DNA of 64,000 bases from Hirudinaria manillensis (lineage: Eukaryota > Annelida > Clitellata > Hirudinida > Hirudinidae). Each line of letters begins with the position of its first letter. Position 1 is the first letter of the stretch. The stretch lies in contig CM067528.1 in assembly GCA_034509925.1 (NCBI GenBank), forward strand, positions 4,457,001-4,521,000, read 5' to 3'. Positions 1 through 20,900 of the stretch are shown piece after piece. The position numbers and the translations under genes were made by a program. The notes beneath the pieces are model-generated. The model was given only the letters and a program-made list of their open reading frames with translations, searched no databases and was not told the origin of the DNA.

Positions 1-1698
1 TTCATCATAGGGAATTGATAAATGGGGCAGGATTCGATGAGCTAGTAATTTGCCCTTCAATTTGTTTCTTCAACGAGTCCTCCATTTAAAAGTGAATTTT
101 CATTATCATTCTATTTAATTCTAAGTTTTGGAATTTATTTAAAAGCCTGAAATTCGCTGAAAGTGTACTACGACAAAGCACGCTCTCAATCTTTACGACC
201 CCCTAGAGTTATTTTTAGAATATTCTTGCTTGTTTAAACTCCCTAAATCCTCCTGCTTAGAATAATTGCAATAGTTCTTCGTTTAATTAAAAAAATATTT
301 AAAAAAATAAAACTGATGTTTTGAACCATTGAGGAATGCAATCTAGTAATTATTCCTGTTCGCGAGTACGCCATCTTGCTCAACAGGAGTGCATGGAGAG
401 TAAACAGATTTGTCTCAATTTTGCGCTTCGTTCTTCAGCTTATATAAAATACGATAATTTATTTAAAGGTGTCAAAATGGAGCAATGCCACGAAAATTGA
501 AGCTTTATAAACAATAATTCCCGAGGTATCCCCACTGACGCCTGTCATCACTTTACAATAATCTCAAAATGTTTTTATTGTCTTCACATAATTGCTTTAT
601 TCGGACAATAATTTGGTTATTTCCTTCAGCATCATTTGTCGCATCCCCGAGGAGATTGACGAATGCGAATTAATAAAGATCGATTCTTCTGTATTGATTA
701 AATTTTGTTCCATCATTTTGAAAAGAGTTGTGGTGGTCATGGTGTCCAAAGAAAGCTTGAAGACGAGGAACATAAAAGTAATTATAACAGGATAGACGTC
801 AGGAAACAGTAAAGTTATGAATGAAGAAATAATGTTCTCTAAATAAGGAAGAGTGAAGGAACGTTAAGGCAATTGTCTCCTCCAGTACATCAGTGTTCAC
901 CTATGTCACTGTGAAGCTCAAAAAGCTTTCCAATCACAAAAGTACAAATTACCACTCCATGACGTTTTAAAATCCTGACTGTGGCACTGAAGCTGAATTA
1001 CTTAAGCTTTAAATATTGAGATCGTCAAAGTTCTCATGGGTTAGTTAGGGCTTGCTCGATAAAACCATAATTTTACTGTAACAGTTACATTACAGCATTC
1101 GGTATTTAGCCAATTAACATAATTAAGCAGTTATCTTGCGATGTCACGACACTTTCTACAAATTAAGCACTTGTCTCCAGCGTCCTAATTTTCTGGATGT
1201 AATTCGGTTACTTGGAAGAGGGTGCATCGACAGACATTTGCATTGTCGACGCTGGCAAGTTCTCGGGATTAAAATTTGTCAAAATGTAATATTATTCGAG
1301 CGTCCCGCAATAAAAAATGAAAATCGAATAATGGGAAAACTACAAATGTAAAATTTTTGCAAAAATTCAAGCATTTATCTTATTTATTATTTCAATTCTT
1401 GGTAAGATTTAAAAACCTCACTTTTTGCTGGGCAGTCCCCAAAGTTACATTTATTTAATGGTGTTTCTTAATCACACTGAATTTCAATTTCGAAATGCTA
1501 AATTCGTAAGTAATTGTTAATTAAAAATAAATAATATATTACTTAAATTAGTTTCGATCAATGAAATATTTAAATATTTTCAATTTTTCATTTTCTAATG
1601 GACGATTCTTGATTATTTTTGTTTACGTCTCATGTTTTGAGTGTGCGCGGTCCGTGATATTTCTTTATATTAGTCCAGAGCATCTTAAAATATTAAAG
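1..1698. other. AT-rich stretch without a supported gene
   Basis: No reading frame with splice sites or family resemblance was found on either strand. A 26-codon ORF starts at 85 on the minus strand and stops at 8. Its ATG context is good, but no splice donor is visible before the window edge, so it is not called. The stretch lies upstream of NOL6 and probably holds its promoter. Confidence 0.6.
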
Positions 1699-4600
1699 AT
1701 GAAGGAGTATCTTGATTTATATGTAAGTTGCGGATAGAATGAAGATTTTGGTTTTCGTTTTTCTTAAATTATTAAAAAAACCACGTGTTTGAAAGGATCA
1801 CATTATCGCTTAAAATGCTTCAGATATTACACTTCTTGAAATATAGCTGAGAGGAATTAAGAACTTATTTGATACCGAACTGGATAAGTAATCAAAGCTA
1901 TATCTATTATAAAATCTGTGGCTCATCAGCATACAAATCTTAAAAAGACAATTCTTTATATCAATATCAATAGTAAACCAGGCTGTGATGTCTTTGGTCA
2001 TCGTGAGCCACATTATGCCACAAGCCTTTTTTCATAATAAATAATTATATGCAGTTTTAAATGGTTTTACTAGATTGGAGTTGTCTTGATTGATGTATTT
2101 GGGTATTGCGGGGCCATTTTTCAACTTTGGCGGTTACTGCTTTACATTTAATTTAATCTAAGTTATAAATTTGCATAATTATTTTTCTTTTACTACTGTG
2201 TTAATGTTAACAATTCTTCCAAATGGTTTGCATCTTACTCTTCAGGTGGAAGAGCTTCTGCAAACAAGAAAAATCCCTGCTGATGATGCAAAGTTCATCA
2301 AGAAATTTATCCATGACATAACAACCTGTCTCAAGAACAACCCCAAAAAGAATGTTGTTGGTATCATCGCACTAATTTTTTTGTATATGATAATTATTTA
2401 GGAGGGAGATGTTTTGTTTGCAGCTCAGTTTTGCTGAAACATTGTCCAGTGCATTGGATGAGAAAGGAGAGAAACTGAATTACCAACCTCCAAATTCCGT
2501 ACACGAAACTGGTAACCATGCCTGGCACACTGCCTACCTTAAAAGCTGTGTGGATGTGGATATACTTGTGGAAATTCCCTCGGTGACTAGTTTTGAATTA
2601 TGTTTAAAATTATTAAAATAATTAGATATTCTTGAATCTTGATTTAATTTCACCTTCATATTGCAGGATTGCATCCATTCAAAAGATTATTTGAATGAAG
2701 CAGTTTTAAGAAGGAGAGCTCAGTATTTGAAACATGTTGCAGCAGTTTTAATCAAATCAGACCTGGTAAAAGAAGTGAAATACCTTTATCCAAGCTCCAA
2801 CAACAAGAAACCTCTTCTTGCCGTTTATCCTAAAGAAAAAAGTGAGTTCACATGAAATAAGTCTAGGTATACGAGGAGAACGTAATGTTCTAACGAATGT
2901 TATTCACATCATTAAAGGTCCAACATTGGATCAAGTGAGAATCCTGGTTCACACCTCCTTGGAGAAGGGAACGTTCAAGCTCAACAGATTTCATGTTTCG
3001 AAAAATAACATTCGGAGGAAAGTTTACTTCCCAGAAAGCAATGTTGTTGATCCAAGAGGTAACCTTACATAAATGAAATTTTTATGAAGACGGGATAAAA
3101 CTTAATGTTAATTTATATAAATTCATCTTTGCATTTTATAAACTTCAGAAGGTGTGCCGACACCTTACTACAACTCGCTGGTGCTCAGTGATTTGACAAT
3201 TTCTGACAACAAGATGTTGATCAAGGAAACCTTCAAGAACCGATTAGCCGTTCGGCAAGCCGTCATTCTTCTTCAGATATGGCTGGAGAGAAGACACCTC
3301 AATAAGGTTTTGAATGCTTCATTGACACATCATCACACTTATCAATGTCTTAATATTACCCATGTTTTGCATTTTTAAAAGAAATTTAACATCATTGATT
3401 TTGAAATTATTTTAGGGATTCCAAGCAGATTTGTTCATTTCTGCCTTCGTGGCATATTTGTCGAAACAAGAAATTCTGAAGGAGTCCATGAAACCGATGG
3501 ATGTTTTTAAAATTACATTGGAAAAATTTTGTAAGATTATTTTATAAATTATGGGAAAAAAAAGTTATTAACAACTAATTTAAATTGCAGGTCAAATTGA
3601 TTTGAAGACAGCTGGAATAACACTTTTTGAAGGAGAAGAGTCCAACGATCATCCAAGTATGAGTGATTTCCACCAGTGTTTCAATCTCGTATTTGTTGAT
3701 TGTACAGGCTTTTGGAACATCTGTGCTGATCTCAATGAATGCCAGTATGACAATGTGAGTAGATTCATGTTCCTTATAAGGGATACTTGATGAATAATTA
3801 CAACAATAATTATATATTATTTTTTTTTAAAATTCATCAGATGAAGTATGAGGCAGAGAAAACATTGAAATCATTAAATACATCTGACAATGACTTGTTC
3901 CAATGTCTGTTCCTGAATGAATATGCATTCCCCTGCAAGTTTGATCACATACTACAGTGAGTTTTTCTTATAATATAAACTTATAAACTGCTGTTTCAAT
4001 ACTGATCGGCACTGATTCCATTCAACATTGGTTTGCAGTATTGCTGCTTCAGAAGGACTAAAGCAGTTGTGTGAGTCTCGCAAAAGCCTTCAAGATTCGG
4101 TATTGAATCATGCTGGTAATCACATGCTCGCATGCGTCGATCCGATTGTAAACGTGCTCAGAAGAGCCCTCAAAGAACGAATCCAATTGATTGGATACCT
4201 GCCACCTCAGGATGCAGAGGTTGTTTTTACCTGCATTTAAATTTAGTTTTTTGAGTCAATTTGGTAATTAATTGTTTTTTAATCCAGATTAAAGTTGTCA
4301 GAAAAATCTTTAGCCACGACAACATCTTGCCAAAAAAAATTACTTTCGGGTTGTTGGTCGACAGATTTCATGCCAGTTGTGCAGAAATCAGAGGACCCTC
4401 AGCCAATTTGGAGAAAGAGGTTAGTCTTTATTGGTGTCTGCACTGTAAAGCTTGTAATGACACTAAGTTGCTTTGCGTGCACGTCCACAGGTTTTCGAGT
4501 TTCAAAAATTCTGGGGTGAGAAAGCAGAACAACATCGTTACCATGGAGGTGAAATCATAGAGTGCGTGAAGTGGCCTGTAAACTCTGCTGCCGATGGACG

Positions 4601-6995
4601 AAATGTTGTGGCTAGGATCATCAAGTTCATACTGAACAGGTTGTAACGATGTGATCCCAATGGTAATTTTAATGTTATTTGCCATCTTAAAATTCTATTC
4701 CCAGGCATTTCAATGTCAACAAGGAAGATGTAAGCATATCTGGCAACCAGTTAGATAAACTGCTCAAGCCAGCAGAAGGCAAAAAATCATCTGAAATTTC
4801 CATTTATGGAACAGGTGAGGAGCAACACAATGAAGTCATCAAAGCGTTGGAACACTTGCGCGGTGTCATAACATCCGTCAAAGACCTCCCTCTTGCCTTC
4901 AACTGCTTCTATGGAATTTCACCCATTTTCAGATTCACTGAGGTTTGTCAGATTCAATAAGATTAAGCACTCTATTTCAAGTACCTAATGATGAGGGTGA
5001 TGGAATATTTTAGGTTTTCCCCCCAGTCAAAAGTGCATCACAATATGACAGCAGTGTTTACAACCACAGACTTGTTCCCTTAACTAACGGCAGAAGTCCT
5101 CAGTATTTTCCTTCAATGAAAGGTATGGGGTCTATTTTTCATTATAGGCATTTTGAATGGTAACTAATTTGTGCTTCTGTCTCCAGTTCTTTGTATGCTG
5201 GAGAGAAGTGGTGCTTGGCCAAAAGATAGGGAGGCTGTTAGAAAACTCAAAGCAAGGTTTTATGTGGAGATAGCTGAACATCTGGAAAAATCTGGATACA
5301 CATGCCACGTCTCCCTTGATGGACTAAATATCTACAGACCTAAAGTGGGTTTTTTGCAGTTTAAAAATTTTGCCAATTATTCAAATTTAAGACACGTTAG
5401 TTAAGTTTAATTTTAATCTCAAGGATACCTTCACTTTCCACTTGGAAATCGGTTACGCGAGGGAGATCGCCGAGAGCAGAGAGATTTATGTGGAAGGAGG
5501 CGTGGAAATGGTAAGGGAATCAGAAGAATCTGCTCGTCTTCGGAAGAATTACATTCACCTGCCTGAGTTCATAAGTCTGATGCACAGGTTGTTTTTGTGT
5601 TTTATATTAATACAAGGTAATATAAATAAACAAGTGATATAAGCTGATTTATAAACATTTAAGCTTTTCTAACAAAATGCATTCGTTTTTATTTGATTAG
5701 CTTGTACCAACAAAACAACAGTTTCAGCTGTTCAGTACGTTTAGCAAAAAGATGGTTATCCAGTCAGCTATTGTATGGCTATGTGCCAGAAGAGGCAATA
5801 GAGTTATGCATGGCTTATCTTTACACATCAAATCAACCTCCAAGGTATGCTGGTTTTGACTTGTTTTGGTTATTAGATGGTTTAAGACATAATCAGGATG
5901 GGGTACATTTTGAAATTTATTTTAAGTTCCCCACTTCTTGGATTTATTCAATTCCTCCATCTGGTTTCATCTCATGACTGGAAGCTGGAGCCACTTATTG
6001 TCAATCTAAACAATGGGTTCACAGGTTCTTGATTATAATTTATTATTATTTTGGGCCAATTACATTGGCTAACTATGGAATCTAATCGTAACAAAATTCT
6101 TGATGGCAGAGTCAGATTATGAAGAAATCAGAAAGAACTTTACTGACAATAGATCCAGTCTGCCTGCCATGTTCATAGCAACACCTGATGACAAAAATTC
6201 AGCAATTTGGACTGCCAGTCAACCGTCGTCCATATTCTTGGCAAGACTGGCAATGCTGGCCAAGGCTTCTCTGAGTAATTTATGTGAAGCTATCATGACT
6301 CCTCCATTCAATCAGAAGGATTTCAAGGTAAGAAGGCATTTAACAAATGCATTGAAATTGACCAACTAAATCTTTAAATTTGGTTTCAGGTCTTGTTCAG
6401 GCCTCCCACTTCAGATTATAATCTTCTCATTAATTTGGAACCTGGTAAATGCAGTAGGGCTCATTTGGGTGTTGACTTTTACTATGATTCTTCAAATCCT
6501 CCTCCCAAGAAATCATCAAGACCTGATAATCTTCTTCCTGTAATTGATTATGACCTACCACTTTTGTTTCTTCAAGATTTGAAGGTTGGGTCTATAAATT
6601 ATAACTTATAAAATTCTTGTGTCTAATTGTGATCATCAATGTTCTTTCAGGAAAAGTTTTCAGATTTTGCACTTTTCTTTTATGACATTTTTGGTGGAAA
6701 GTATATTGCGGTAGCGTGGAAAGCTTCTGCCTTCAAACCTCAACCACTTAAAGTATGTCTGAAATTTGTTCAGTATTAATTTTTTTTTAACCATTTGTGT
6801 ATGTACAATGATAAATCTATTCTCTTCATAAATTTTCAGAAAAATCATGAGAAGTATTTCGAGGTTATTGAAGACAGTTTGTTATCAGGGAACGTTTGTA
6901 TGAAACCTGATGAAGAGAAAATCATAACAGAATTCCATTGTCTTGGACTTGGAATTGTAACTGATATAAAAATACTGAAGAAACTTAACCTTTAA
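1699..6995 (+). CDS. NOL6: Nucleolar protein 6 (Nrap family), about 22 exons
   Basis: Small-subunit processome protein acting in early 18S rRNA maturation in the nucleolus. Exons: 1699-1722 (tentative first exon, MKEYLDLY), 2246-2353, 2424-2582, 2667-2841, 2918-3058, 3149-3306, 3416-3530, 3591-3754, 3841-3956, 4039-4219, 4288-4419, 4491-4639, 4705-4942, 5014-5122, 5187-5344, 5424-5587, 5701-5844, 5927-6024, 6110-6327, 6390-6584, 6651-6752, 6840-6995. Phases agree throughout and give about 1067 residues, against about 1146 in human. Family landmarks are visible in order: VEELL near the start, YYNSLVLSD, CADLNECQYD, VARIIKF, SVRLAKRWLSSQLL, FLHLVSSHDWKLEP, FIATPDDKNSAIW, VLFRPPTSDYN and DFALFFYDIFGGKYIAVAWK. 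The family carries nucleotidyltransferase-like folds without known activity. The first exon and the donor after 2353 (weak, 2356 also possible) are the least certain parts. The human acidic N-terminus is not seen. Confidence 0.9.
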
Positions 6996-7039
6996 TTGAC
7001 GTGCCTGACAGTGTTTTCTATTAAATTTAATTTCTCTTG

Positions 7040-7045
7040 AATAAA
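7040..7045 (+). terminator. NOL6 polyadenylation signal AATAAA
   Basis: A canonical hexamer lies 45 bases after the NOL6 stop codon. It leaves about 465 bases before the Argonaute start codon on the same strand. That gap shows no other ORF and probably holds the Argonaute promoter and 5' leader. Confidence 0.6.
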
Positions 7046-7509
7046 GATGCGCATATCAAAACTGATTAAGCAATTCTCTAACCGATATATCATCGAGAGA
7101 TATGGAATATCGAAATTGGTCCTATTAATGGCGGATTATCAACAAAATAATAGACTAACATAATTTAATTATATTGCGGTTCAAATTGATCTGGTTTTTT
7201 TGGTCAAATTTTGGCCTTTGTAAGCTTTTGTGAAATCCTGGCTTGGTAAAATACGCTCTGAGTTATCAATTAGAAAATGGATGTATTTATAAATAATTTT
7301 TTAATAGCTCTAATTTTGTTCACCCTAAAACAATTTTACGGTGGTTGGCTATTTTAAAACGTCAGCGCCAAATTAAGCCGCATTAAGTAATCTTTTACCA
7401 AATTCATATCAATCTTTGTTGTTTTTGGTGATTGTTTAGGCTGGAAAAAATTATGGCGACCATTTTGTAACGTTAGGCTGTTGTGACGGAGGTTTCTGCT
7501 TTGTTTAAT

Positions 7510-14331
<6,822 letters not shown>

Positions 14332-15830
14332 TGCTTCTTCTAATGGAATTTCATCCCTTTCAGAGAGCTGAAGTTTAACAGTTAGGCAATTTTGACCGGG
14401 TCTAGCCTGAACGATTATGACATGCGAGGAGCATTAATTAGTTTTAATCGACATTAGAATTAAAGCGAGCTTTGCCGTCGAACGTCGGGCGCCGCCCACG
14501 GAATACGAGACGCGTCTGCACGCGTGCGTAATGGTTTCGTCCATCGAGATTGCATTGTAGAGGCATGGCCATTTTCAAAATTTCATCAGTTTGCATGCTG
14601 GATCCTTGTTTCTATAATTGTCTCAAATTCTATAAGAGTTTGTTACTCAAGATTTTTTTTGTTGTTGTTTTCTTTGATATTTGTTGTTGAAAATCATAAT
14701 TACTGTTGAAATTTTCCTACGCTGTCGTGTCGTCGTCAACTCCGGCAAATGGATTGGATTGGTTTGTTTCCCTCACTCAACATGTTGAATTTTTGTCGTT
14801 AGTGTTTTTCTTGTTCCCATCAAAATTGTTATCGAGGACTCCAAATTCTTTCAGACCACGTTATATCTCGAAAAAGTTGTCCATCAAATAAATCGACCGA
14901 TTGCTCAGATTCCATCGATATCAATGAATTCAATATTTTGAATAGCTCCTAATTTGTTTTCTAGCGAGGCTCACGACGCGATCTCTCTCGAACAACCTCA
15001 GAGCGTGTGTTTCCGACTCCGCTCGGAAGACGAGCCGAATCGAACGAAGCTCGTGAATCCGTTAAGATTATTAAACTCGTTCAAAATTATGGCCCGAGTC
15101 ACTGACTGGTTAACCGTCCCTCATTTTTGTTTTCGACTTTGGTGTTTTTAAAATCTTTAAACCGGAGATGAAATCATGATCGCTTAAGATGTTTGCGGAC
15201 GCCTAACGAAGTTTTGTCCCGTTTGCATGCTCGTGCGGAGATCCGTGCACGGCCCTCCGCCGGCAGTCAAGAGGTCGCATGGAATTCGGCAGTGCATGGA
15301 CATTCATTTTACTCCTTATCAAATCATGAACCAATTCAGACTAGTTTGAGTAGTTTCATCAGTAATCAAAATATTTGGCTTTGTTACTTTGCAGGGAATA
15401 ACTAGACGAATGCATGATATTTGTAACCTTTGACTTGCAAAGGTGGTGTGCATCACCCAGGCTTTGGCTTTATCTTGTTGTGCTTAAATGATTATTTTCT
15501 AATAAGTTATTGAAAAACTCAAGCAGTTGTTTCACATGTCTGCCAGTCTCTTTTTGTTTTGTAATGACTTGCTGCCAATTAACTGTGTTTCCAGAACATA
15601 CAGATAGACGATCGGTTTGGAGCATATGTTTTAAACCATACAAAATACAGTTCAGACACTTCATTGCAAAATATGGCACTTGTAAAAAGTAAAGATTTAT
15701 AATAGAATGAAATAAAATATGTAGATTTATGCAAAGAAATGATGTGAATAGGCACTACATATCCTTAAAATGAGACAAAGATTGGAGAAACCTAATCTTT
15801 TCTAATACTTATAAATTCAGTCTTCAGATG
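14332..15830. other. Between convergent Argonaute and ENxP genes
   Basis: No supported gene was found. AATAAA hexamers at 14887 and 15711 (+) could end Argonaute transcripts. The stretch is patchy in composition, with GC-richer islands near 14460-14530, 14960-15080 and 15190-15300. A 69-codon minus ORF at 15679-15470 has no recognisable similarity and no good splice context. Confidence 0.5.
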
Positions 15831-17912
15831 TCATGCAAGGGTGATTTGTTGAAAGGATTTGAATTTGTCATCTGCTTGTCTTGGTGGTGAGAGTTCCCTT
15901 GGTGGTGTGAATCTGATGAGCTGTATAGAAATATATGCTAGTCAGGTACTTGTAAAGTCAATTAAGAAACAAGTTCATGGGGCACCTGTGTCTGGTTTGC
16001 TAGCTACATTACCTGAGGAGCTTTCTCAACAGGTTTGCTTTCCTGGTTGATCTTTTGATTCCAAAGCTCCCTGGTGGATTTGGTCTTCTGGGTTGGGATG
16101 ATGTCGGGCTGTTCGTCGTCTTCTCTTGCCACGTCGGTTCTGATGCAAGGCTGGTTCTCGAACACCCCCGACTCCGTTGCCATTCCGGCCTTTAGAATGG
16201 CTTCCAAATCATCGACTTTGTTGGAGGTTTTGACATTCACGAGATCGTTGGTCTTCCACTTGTGCACGAGGGTTTTTGTGATTCCATGGAGCGAAGGGAG
16301 ATCTTCGTCTATCTTTGCATCTGATCTGATGACGTCCGCCATGGGAGGTTCGGGATTATTTTCTATCACGGACGGACCGTGGGCAGGCTCGATTTTGATG
16401 ACTTCTCTTGGCTTCTGGCTAGTTTCTTCTTTGGATAGAAATTTATCTGTGATCATTTTTATGACTCCTTTTTGCACTACGACATCATCAACGACGTCGG
16501 AACATTTAACAATTCCTTTCCTCTCCCTTGGGTTGTTCTCATAAATTCCTGGTTCTTCAAAATTGATGTCAAGCTTGAGTTCTTTGGTTGTGACTTCTTC
16601 CTTTTTGCTTTGAAATAAATCGACCATCATTTTGGCACGTCCGTGCTCGACGGCAACGTAATCTTCTGGAGCGTCCTCAGATCTGATGACCCCATCCAAT
16701 CTTTGAGGATTGTTTTCCACAACAGAAGGTGCATCTTCCTTAGGAAGTTCTATTGGTTGTCTCACCTGCTTAGTACAAGCCTCTCCTTTTGGAGAAGACC
16801 AGAAACCAGCCAGATCCTTGGCAAATCCCTTCTTCAGACAAGTCACTTCATCTACATGGTCAGCCTCTCTGACGACATCATCTCTCCTTATTGGAGTATT
16901 TTCTACTATCGACGATTCACTTCTCTCATCTGAAGATCCAACCGAGGGGCTTGATTCAATAAAATCTAGTTGATGCTGAGAAATCACCTCTTCTTCAACT
17001 GGTGTGTTTTGATCTTCAATAATTGAATGACTTTCCTCGCATTTGTTGAACTCATTAATGTGACCATCTTCCTCATCAGATCTGACATTGGTGTCCATCT
17101 TTATCTCAGAAACAGCAATATCTTCCAACACTTTGCTCACCTCCTGATTGTTGAAAACTTTGCGATCATTAGGATACAACAATGCATCATCATGGCATTC
17201 TTCATCCTGGGGTTCTGCAACCTCCTGTGGATCTACATCGGCACCTTCTAAAGCTACCTCCTCTTCAATTTCGTTTTCATGAAGTTCTTCATTATCAAAA
17301 TAAGCTTGTGATTCTAAGGCATCAGTTTGACACTTTGTAAATAAGGAAGAAAACAGGAGCTAAGTCATCTCATTTAAATTAAAAACCTAGATGAAAACAT
17401 ATTTTGGATATAAAAATTACCTCATAATCTGGTACAAGATCAGGCTTGTTTATCACAGAATGGTTGTCCTCTTCGCATTCCTCTTCAGCGGGTCGTGATT
17501 CACTGCATTCTGAATCATCTTGACGAATTCCTGTAGGATTCTGTTCGGTATCATTCGGAAATTCTTCAGTATTACCTTGATCGCCATTTATGCCATCAAA
17601 ATAATTTGATGTCGACTCAGCAATAAACCCAGTTGCTTGTATTTCGTTTAAGTCCTCGCCATCTTCCAATTCGTGCATTGATTCGATTCTCTCATCTTTA
17701 ACAGCCGAAAAGTCGATTTCCGTTGAGCAATTGTTGATCTCACCATCTAAGTTTAGATCCACTTGAGGATCATTGTTTTGCAAGTAATCGAACTGATCGT
17801 CTCGAATTTCTTGGGAAACGTGACTCACATCCGATGTACTTTTTACGCAAGCATCGTATTCGTGATACTGCTCTTGTTGAGCAAATTCTGTAAAATCTGT
17901 GTGGGAATCCAT
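15831..17912 (-). CDS. Acidic protein with five ENxP repeats, function unknown
   Basis: Three exons on the minus strand: 17912-17421, 17332-16013 and 15920-15831. All junctions are phase 0 with good sites (GAG|gtaatt, CAG|gtaatg, ctatacag). They give 633 residues starting MDSHTDF and ending QITLA. The first 300 residues are very acidic and low in complexity. The second exon carries five repeats of about 60 residues: VENTPIRRDDVVR, VENNPQRLDGVIR, YENNPRERKGIVK, IENNPEPPMADVI and FENQPCIRTDVAR. Each is followed by an acidic patch and a G..K.(L/M)...(F/W) element. The last exon is basic and Pro-rich (RFTPPRELSPPRQ). No catalytic domain, signal peptide or membrane segment is seen. The repeat vaguely recalls N-terminal repeats I associate with invertebrate EPLIN/LIMA1-like actin-binding proteins, but there is no LIM domain and I cannot confirm this. 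The exon structure is more certain than any function. Confidence 0.8.
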
Positions 17913-20900
17913 TTTCTACAAGATACTGTAAGCTAAAAGGGAACAAAACATTCTGCTGTCAAACTCAAGTAGTTAATGAAATTACCTTCCATTTTTGAAT
18001 CTCGAGCGCTTGAAGCCCGCTTCATTTTTATTCATGTCGAGAATACAGCCATAATGCGTATCATCTCACGATTTTAAAACTGATTCCCGCTAAAAAGATA
18101 AAAACCATTGCCTAATATTTAAATACCTGAGGCTTAGGGACAGAATTGATCAACAATCCCACGAAAAATTCCAAGGAACACCAAATCAGACAATGAGTTG
18201 GAGAATATATAGTTCTATGTGACTCATCCGACCGCTCAACAAAAGCTGTTGGCCTGTAGCTGCTTCGGGTCTAAAGTGAACGCACAAAGATGCTGATGGT
18301 TTTCATTGTATGGCGAAGCACGGATTTACCTCTCCATTGCCAATGCTTTATCATCACCACACTTGCTTTCCTGCCACTGTCACTGCGTTAATAAGTCATT
18401 ACTAAGCACATTGTTAGAATGCTTGGTATTTCAATTCTTTGGAAAGGCATGTTTTGTACCTGAGTCACTGCTTTACAAAGCGAAGTGAACGGACATAGTA
18501 AGGCCGGAGAAAACAAGATTTGTGCAACTTCCAGAGGGAAAGAAAGAGAGAGAGAAAGTCCGCATATAAACTGAGTTCCCACTAAACCAAGCAAACTCCC
18601 ATCAGACGTGACGCATAAAAGCAAATTTCTAGCCACGACCACCAACTCATCGTTTACTCATTCATTGGACGAAATATCGGGATTAAAATGCAGACGATCT
18701 ACTTAGTCACGAATAATAACCAGGAATTAAAGAGAGATTTTCGATTTTATATTTACTCTGCTTCTTGGCAACTTGCTAAATTTTAACTAATCTAACTTTC
18801 TAACTTTCCCTAATCTTTTGGAGATTTCTAAACGACCTTCAATTAAATGAACAGCCGAGTGAGAGACCCAGAAAGTTCAAATAAACCTTCCAAGCAACTG
18901 AGTGGTGATTTGACACATGCAAATGTTGGCCACATATTTGACTAATTCAGAACTAGATTTTTTTCTTCTTTTGTTTCCTACACCCCTAACATGATAATCT
19001 CAGTCTTGTCCGGAAGACCTTTGTTATAGAAACAGCTGTTTCTCCAAATCTCTCGCCATTCTCCCGGGGTATCGTTAATGCAAAGTTAATCCAACGCCGT
19101 CAGCCGAATGATATAAAGACCCACAAACGAGTGCTGACCCACTTTCGAGCAATAAAGGCTGGGCTATTTGATAGAAGATGTCTACTGATAAACAGACCTT
19201 AAAGCCGAGAAAGTCTTATCAACATTCGCGGCTTTAACTTTACATAAGCGGTTGGAATGACATTAACGTGGTTATGCTATGTAGAATGCAGAATGAGAAA
19301 CTATCACTTGTTGGAAAGCTCACTCAATTCATTTCTCATCCACTTATTATGGATAACAGTTGTATCGTGTTCTTAGCATTAATTTAAGCTGCAAATCACC
19401 ATTAAATGCAAGCGAAAGAGGATGTACGTCGGCAGATCCTGGAAGATCGTGAACTCTGGACTGCAAGTACTTGAATTATTCTGACCCACAGGATCAAAAT
19501 GACAGTGAAACAAATATACTCAGGAATCCTTACAACTAAACACTCACTTCAAACCATGCTTAACTTATCGGTCAAATACTGTAAACACTGAAGTAGTTTC
19601 ATGAGATTACGCCAAGATACAAGATATTCTATAAAGTTTTCTCTTTTAAATCAATGGGCGTATAAATTATAATAATTAGACCCTTCATAATTGTGTGATT
19701 TTTATTTTGGCGACGCGAACGGAAGACAATAATTAAGCAGTAGACCGAAGTATCAACATTTGTCCCACAAATCATCGCATTCTTTGAACAACCGAATGAC
19801 AACTTTGTTACGAATTCCTAAAGGTTTCAGCAACTTATTAATTAATTACAATTTTTTAATAACATTCATTAGAACTAATTATTTGTTTTATTAATGCCAA
19901 ATGTGTCATCCCTCTCAGGCACGTCTTTGAAAAAAATTATTCCAATTAGGATAAAAAAAATAGAAATTAAAAAATTACATGTTTTAAAAGGTTTCACTTC
20001 AGAAATAAGAAACAGCGGAACTGGTCGAGAGGTGGTGGTAATCAGAAGATGACGCTTGAAAAAAATTTATGGGACAGTTCTGTGCTTCCACTTAATGAAC
20101 GTATTCTGCCGTGCAGTAGTCTAAAGTGTTGGGATGAGGTTGTTAGAAGAATTATATGGTTTAAAAACGGTCATTAAAGTAGATCATTTCGTATTTATTA
20201 ATATTTCGTTGAATAAAGTCTGACGTTTAATTCTATTCCGATTTTCAAAATCATACTTTTATTGTCAATGACATTAAAGTTAGTTTAGTAACTTGCCAAC
20301 CGAACTTGCAAATAAAATTTTCCTATTTATTTTAGCAGCATAATGGCTTCTAGTGCAGAATATTAAGTCTTAAACTTGTTTAATTTCAAAGAGCTTCAAA
20401 TTAGTTCCATTTGAAGTTATTTTTAGCCGCTGCATCAACACGAGTGTCAGCAAAGGCACGCGTCTTTATGTTTGTAATTTTTATTGTAATTGTGCTTCTC
20501 AAACCCTCTAAGGATCTTTCAGAAAATCTAGCGTTGAAACTCAACCAAGCTGCTAACGAAACATCAAATTCAAACAACTTTTATTTCTTATGATTTCATC
20601 GTCAGTAATATTTTGAAATGATGTCTCGATGTTCGGTTAAAGTCTTAAATATTCTCAATAAGAGATTTTCTTGTCCATTTACTAATTTCTTATTTATTAG
20701 ATTGAAATACTGAGTGTTATTCCAGTTGACGATATTTGTATTTAGAGCGTGCATTTCAAACAAATTATTTATCAACTCCTACCTCGAAGCAATATATTTG
20801 TCATGCAATTTAGTCGTCAGCAGACTGTAAGCTACAAATTTTTTATTTAGAATTGGTTCACGATGAGTTCCAGATTTGTCGTCGTGAAGTGCATTCTCTT

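Noticed and set aside
8-85. Minus-strand ORF MEDSLKKQIEGQ of 26 codons at the window edge
   Set aside because: It stops inside the window, has no visible donor and is too short to support.
20411-20593. Hydrophobic 60-codon ORF with a possible membrane segment
   Set aside because: It opens with TTG, not ATG; no promoter, splice site or similarity.
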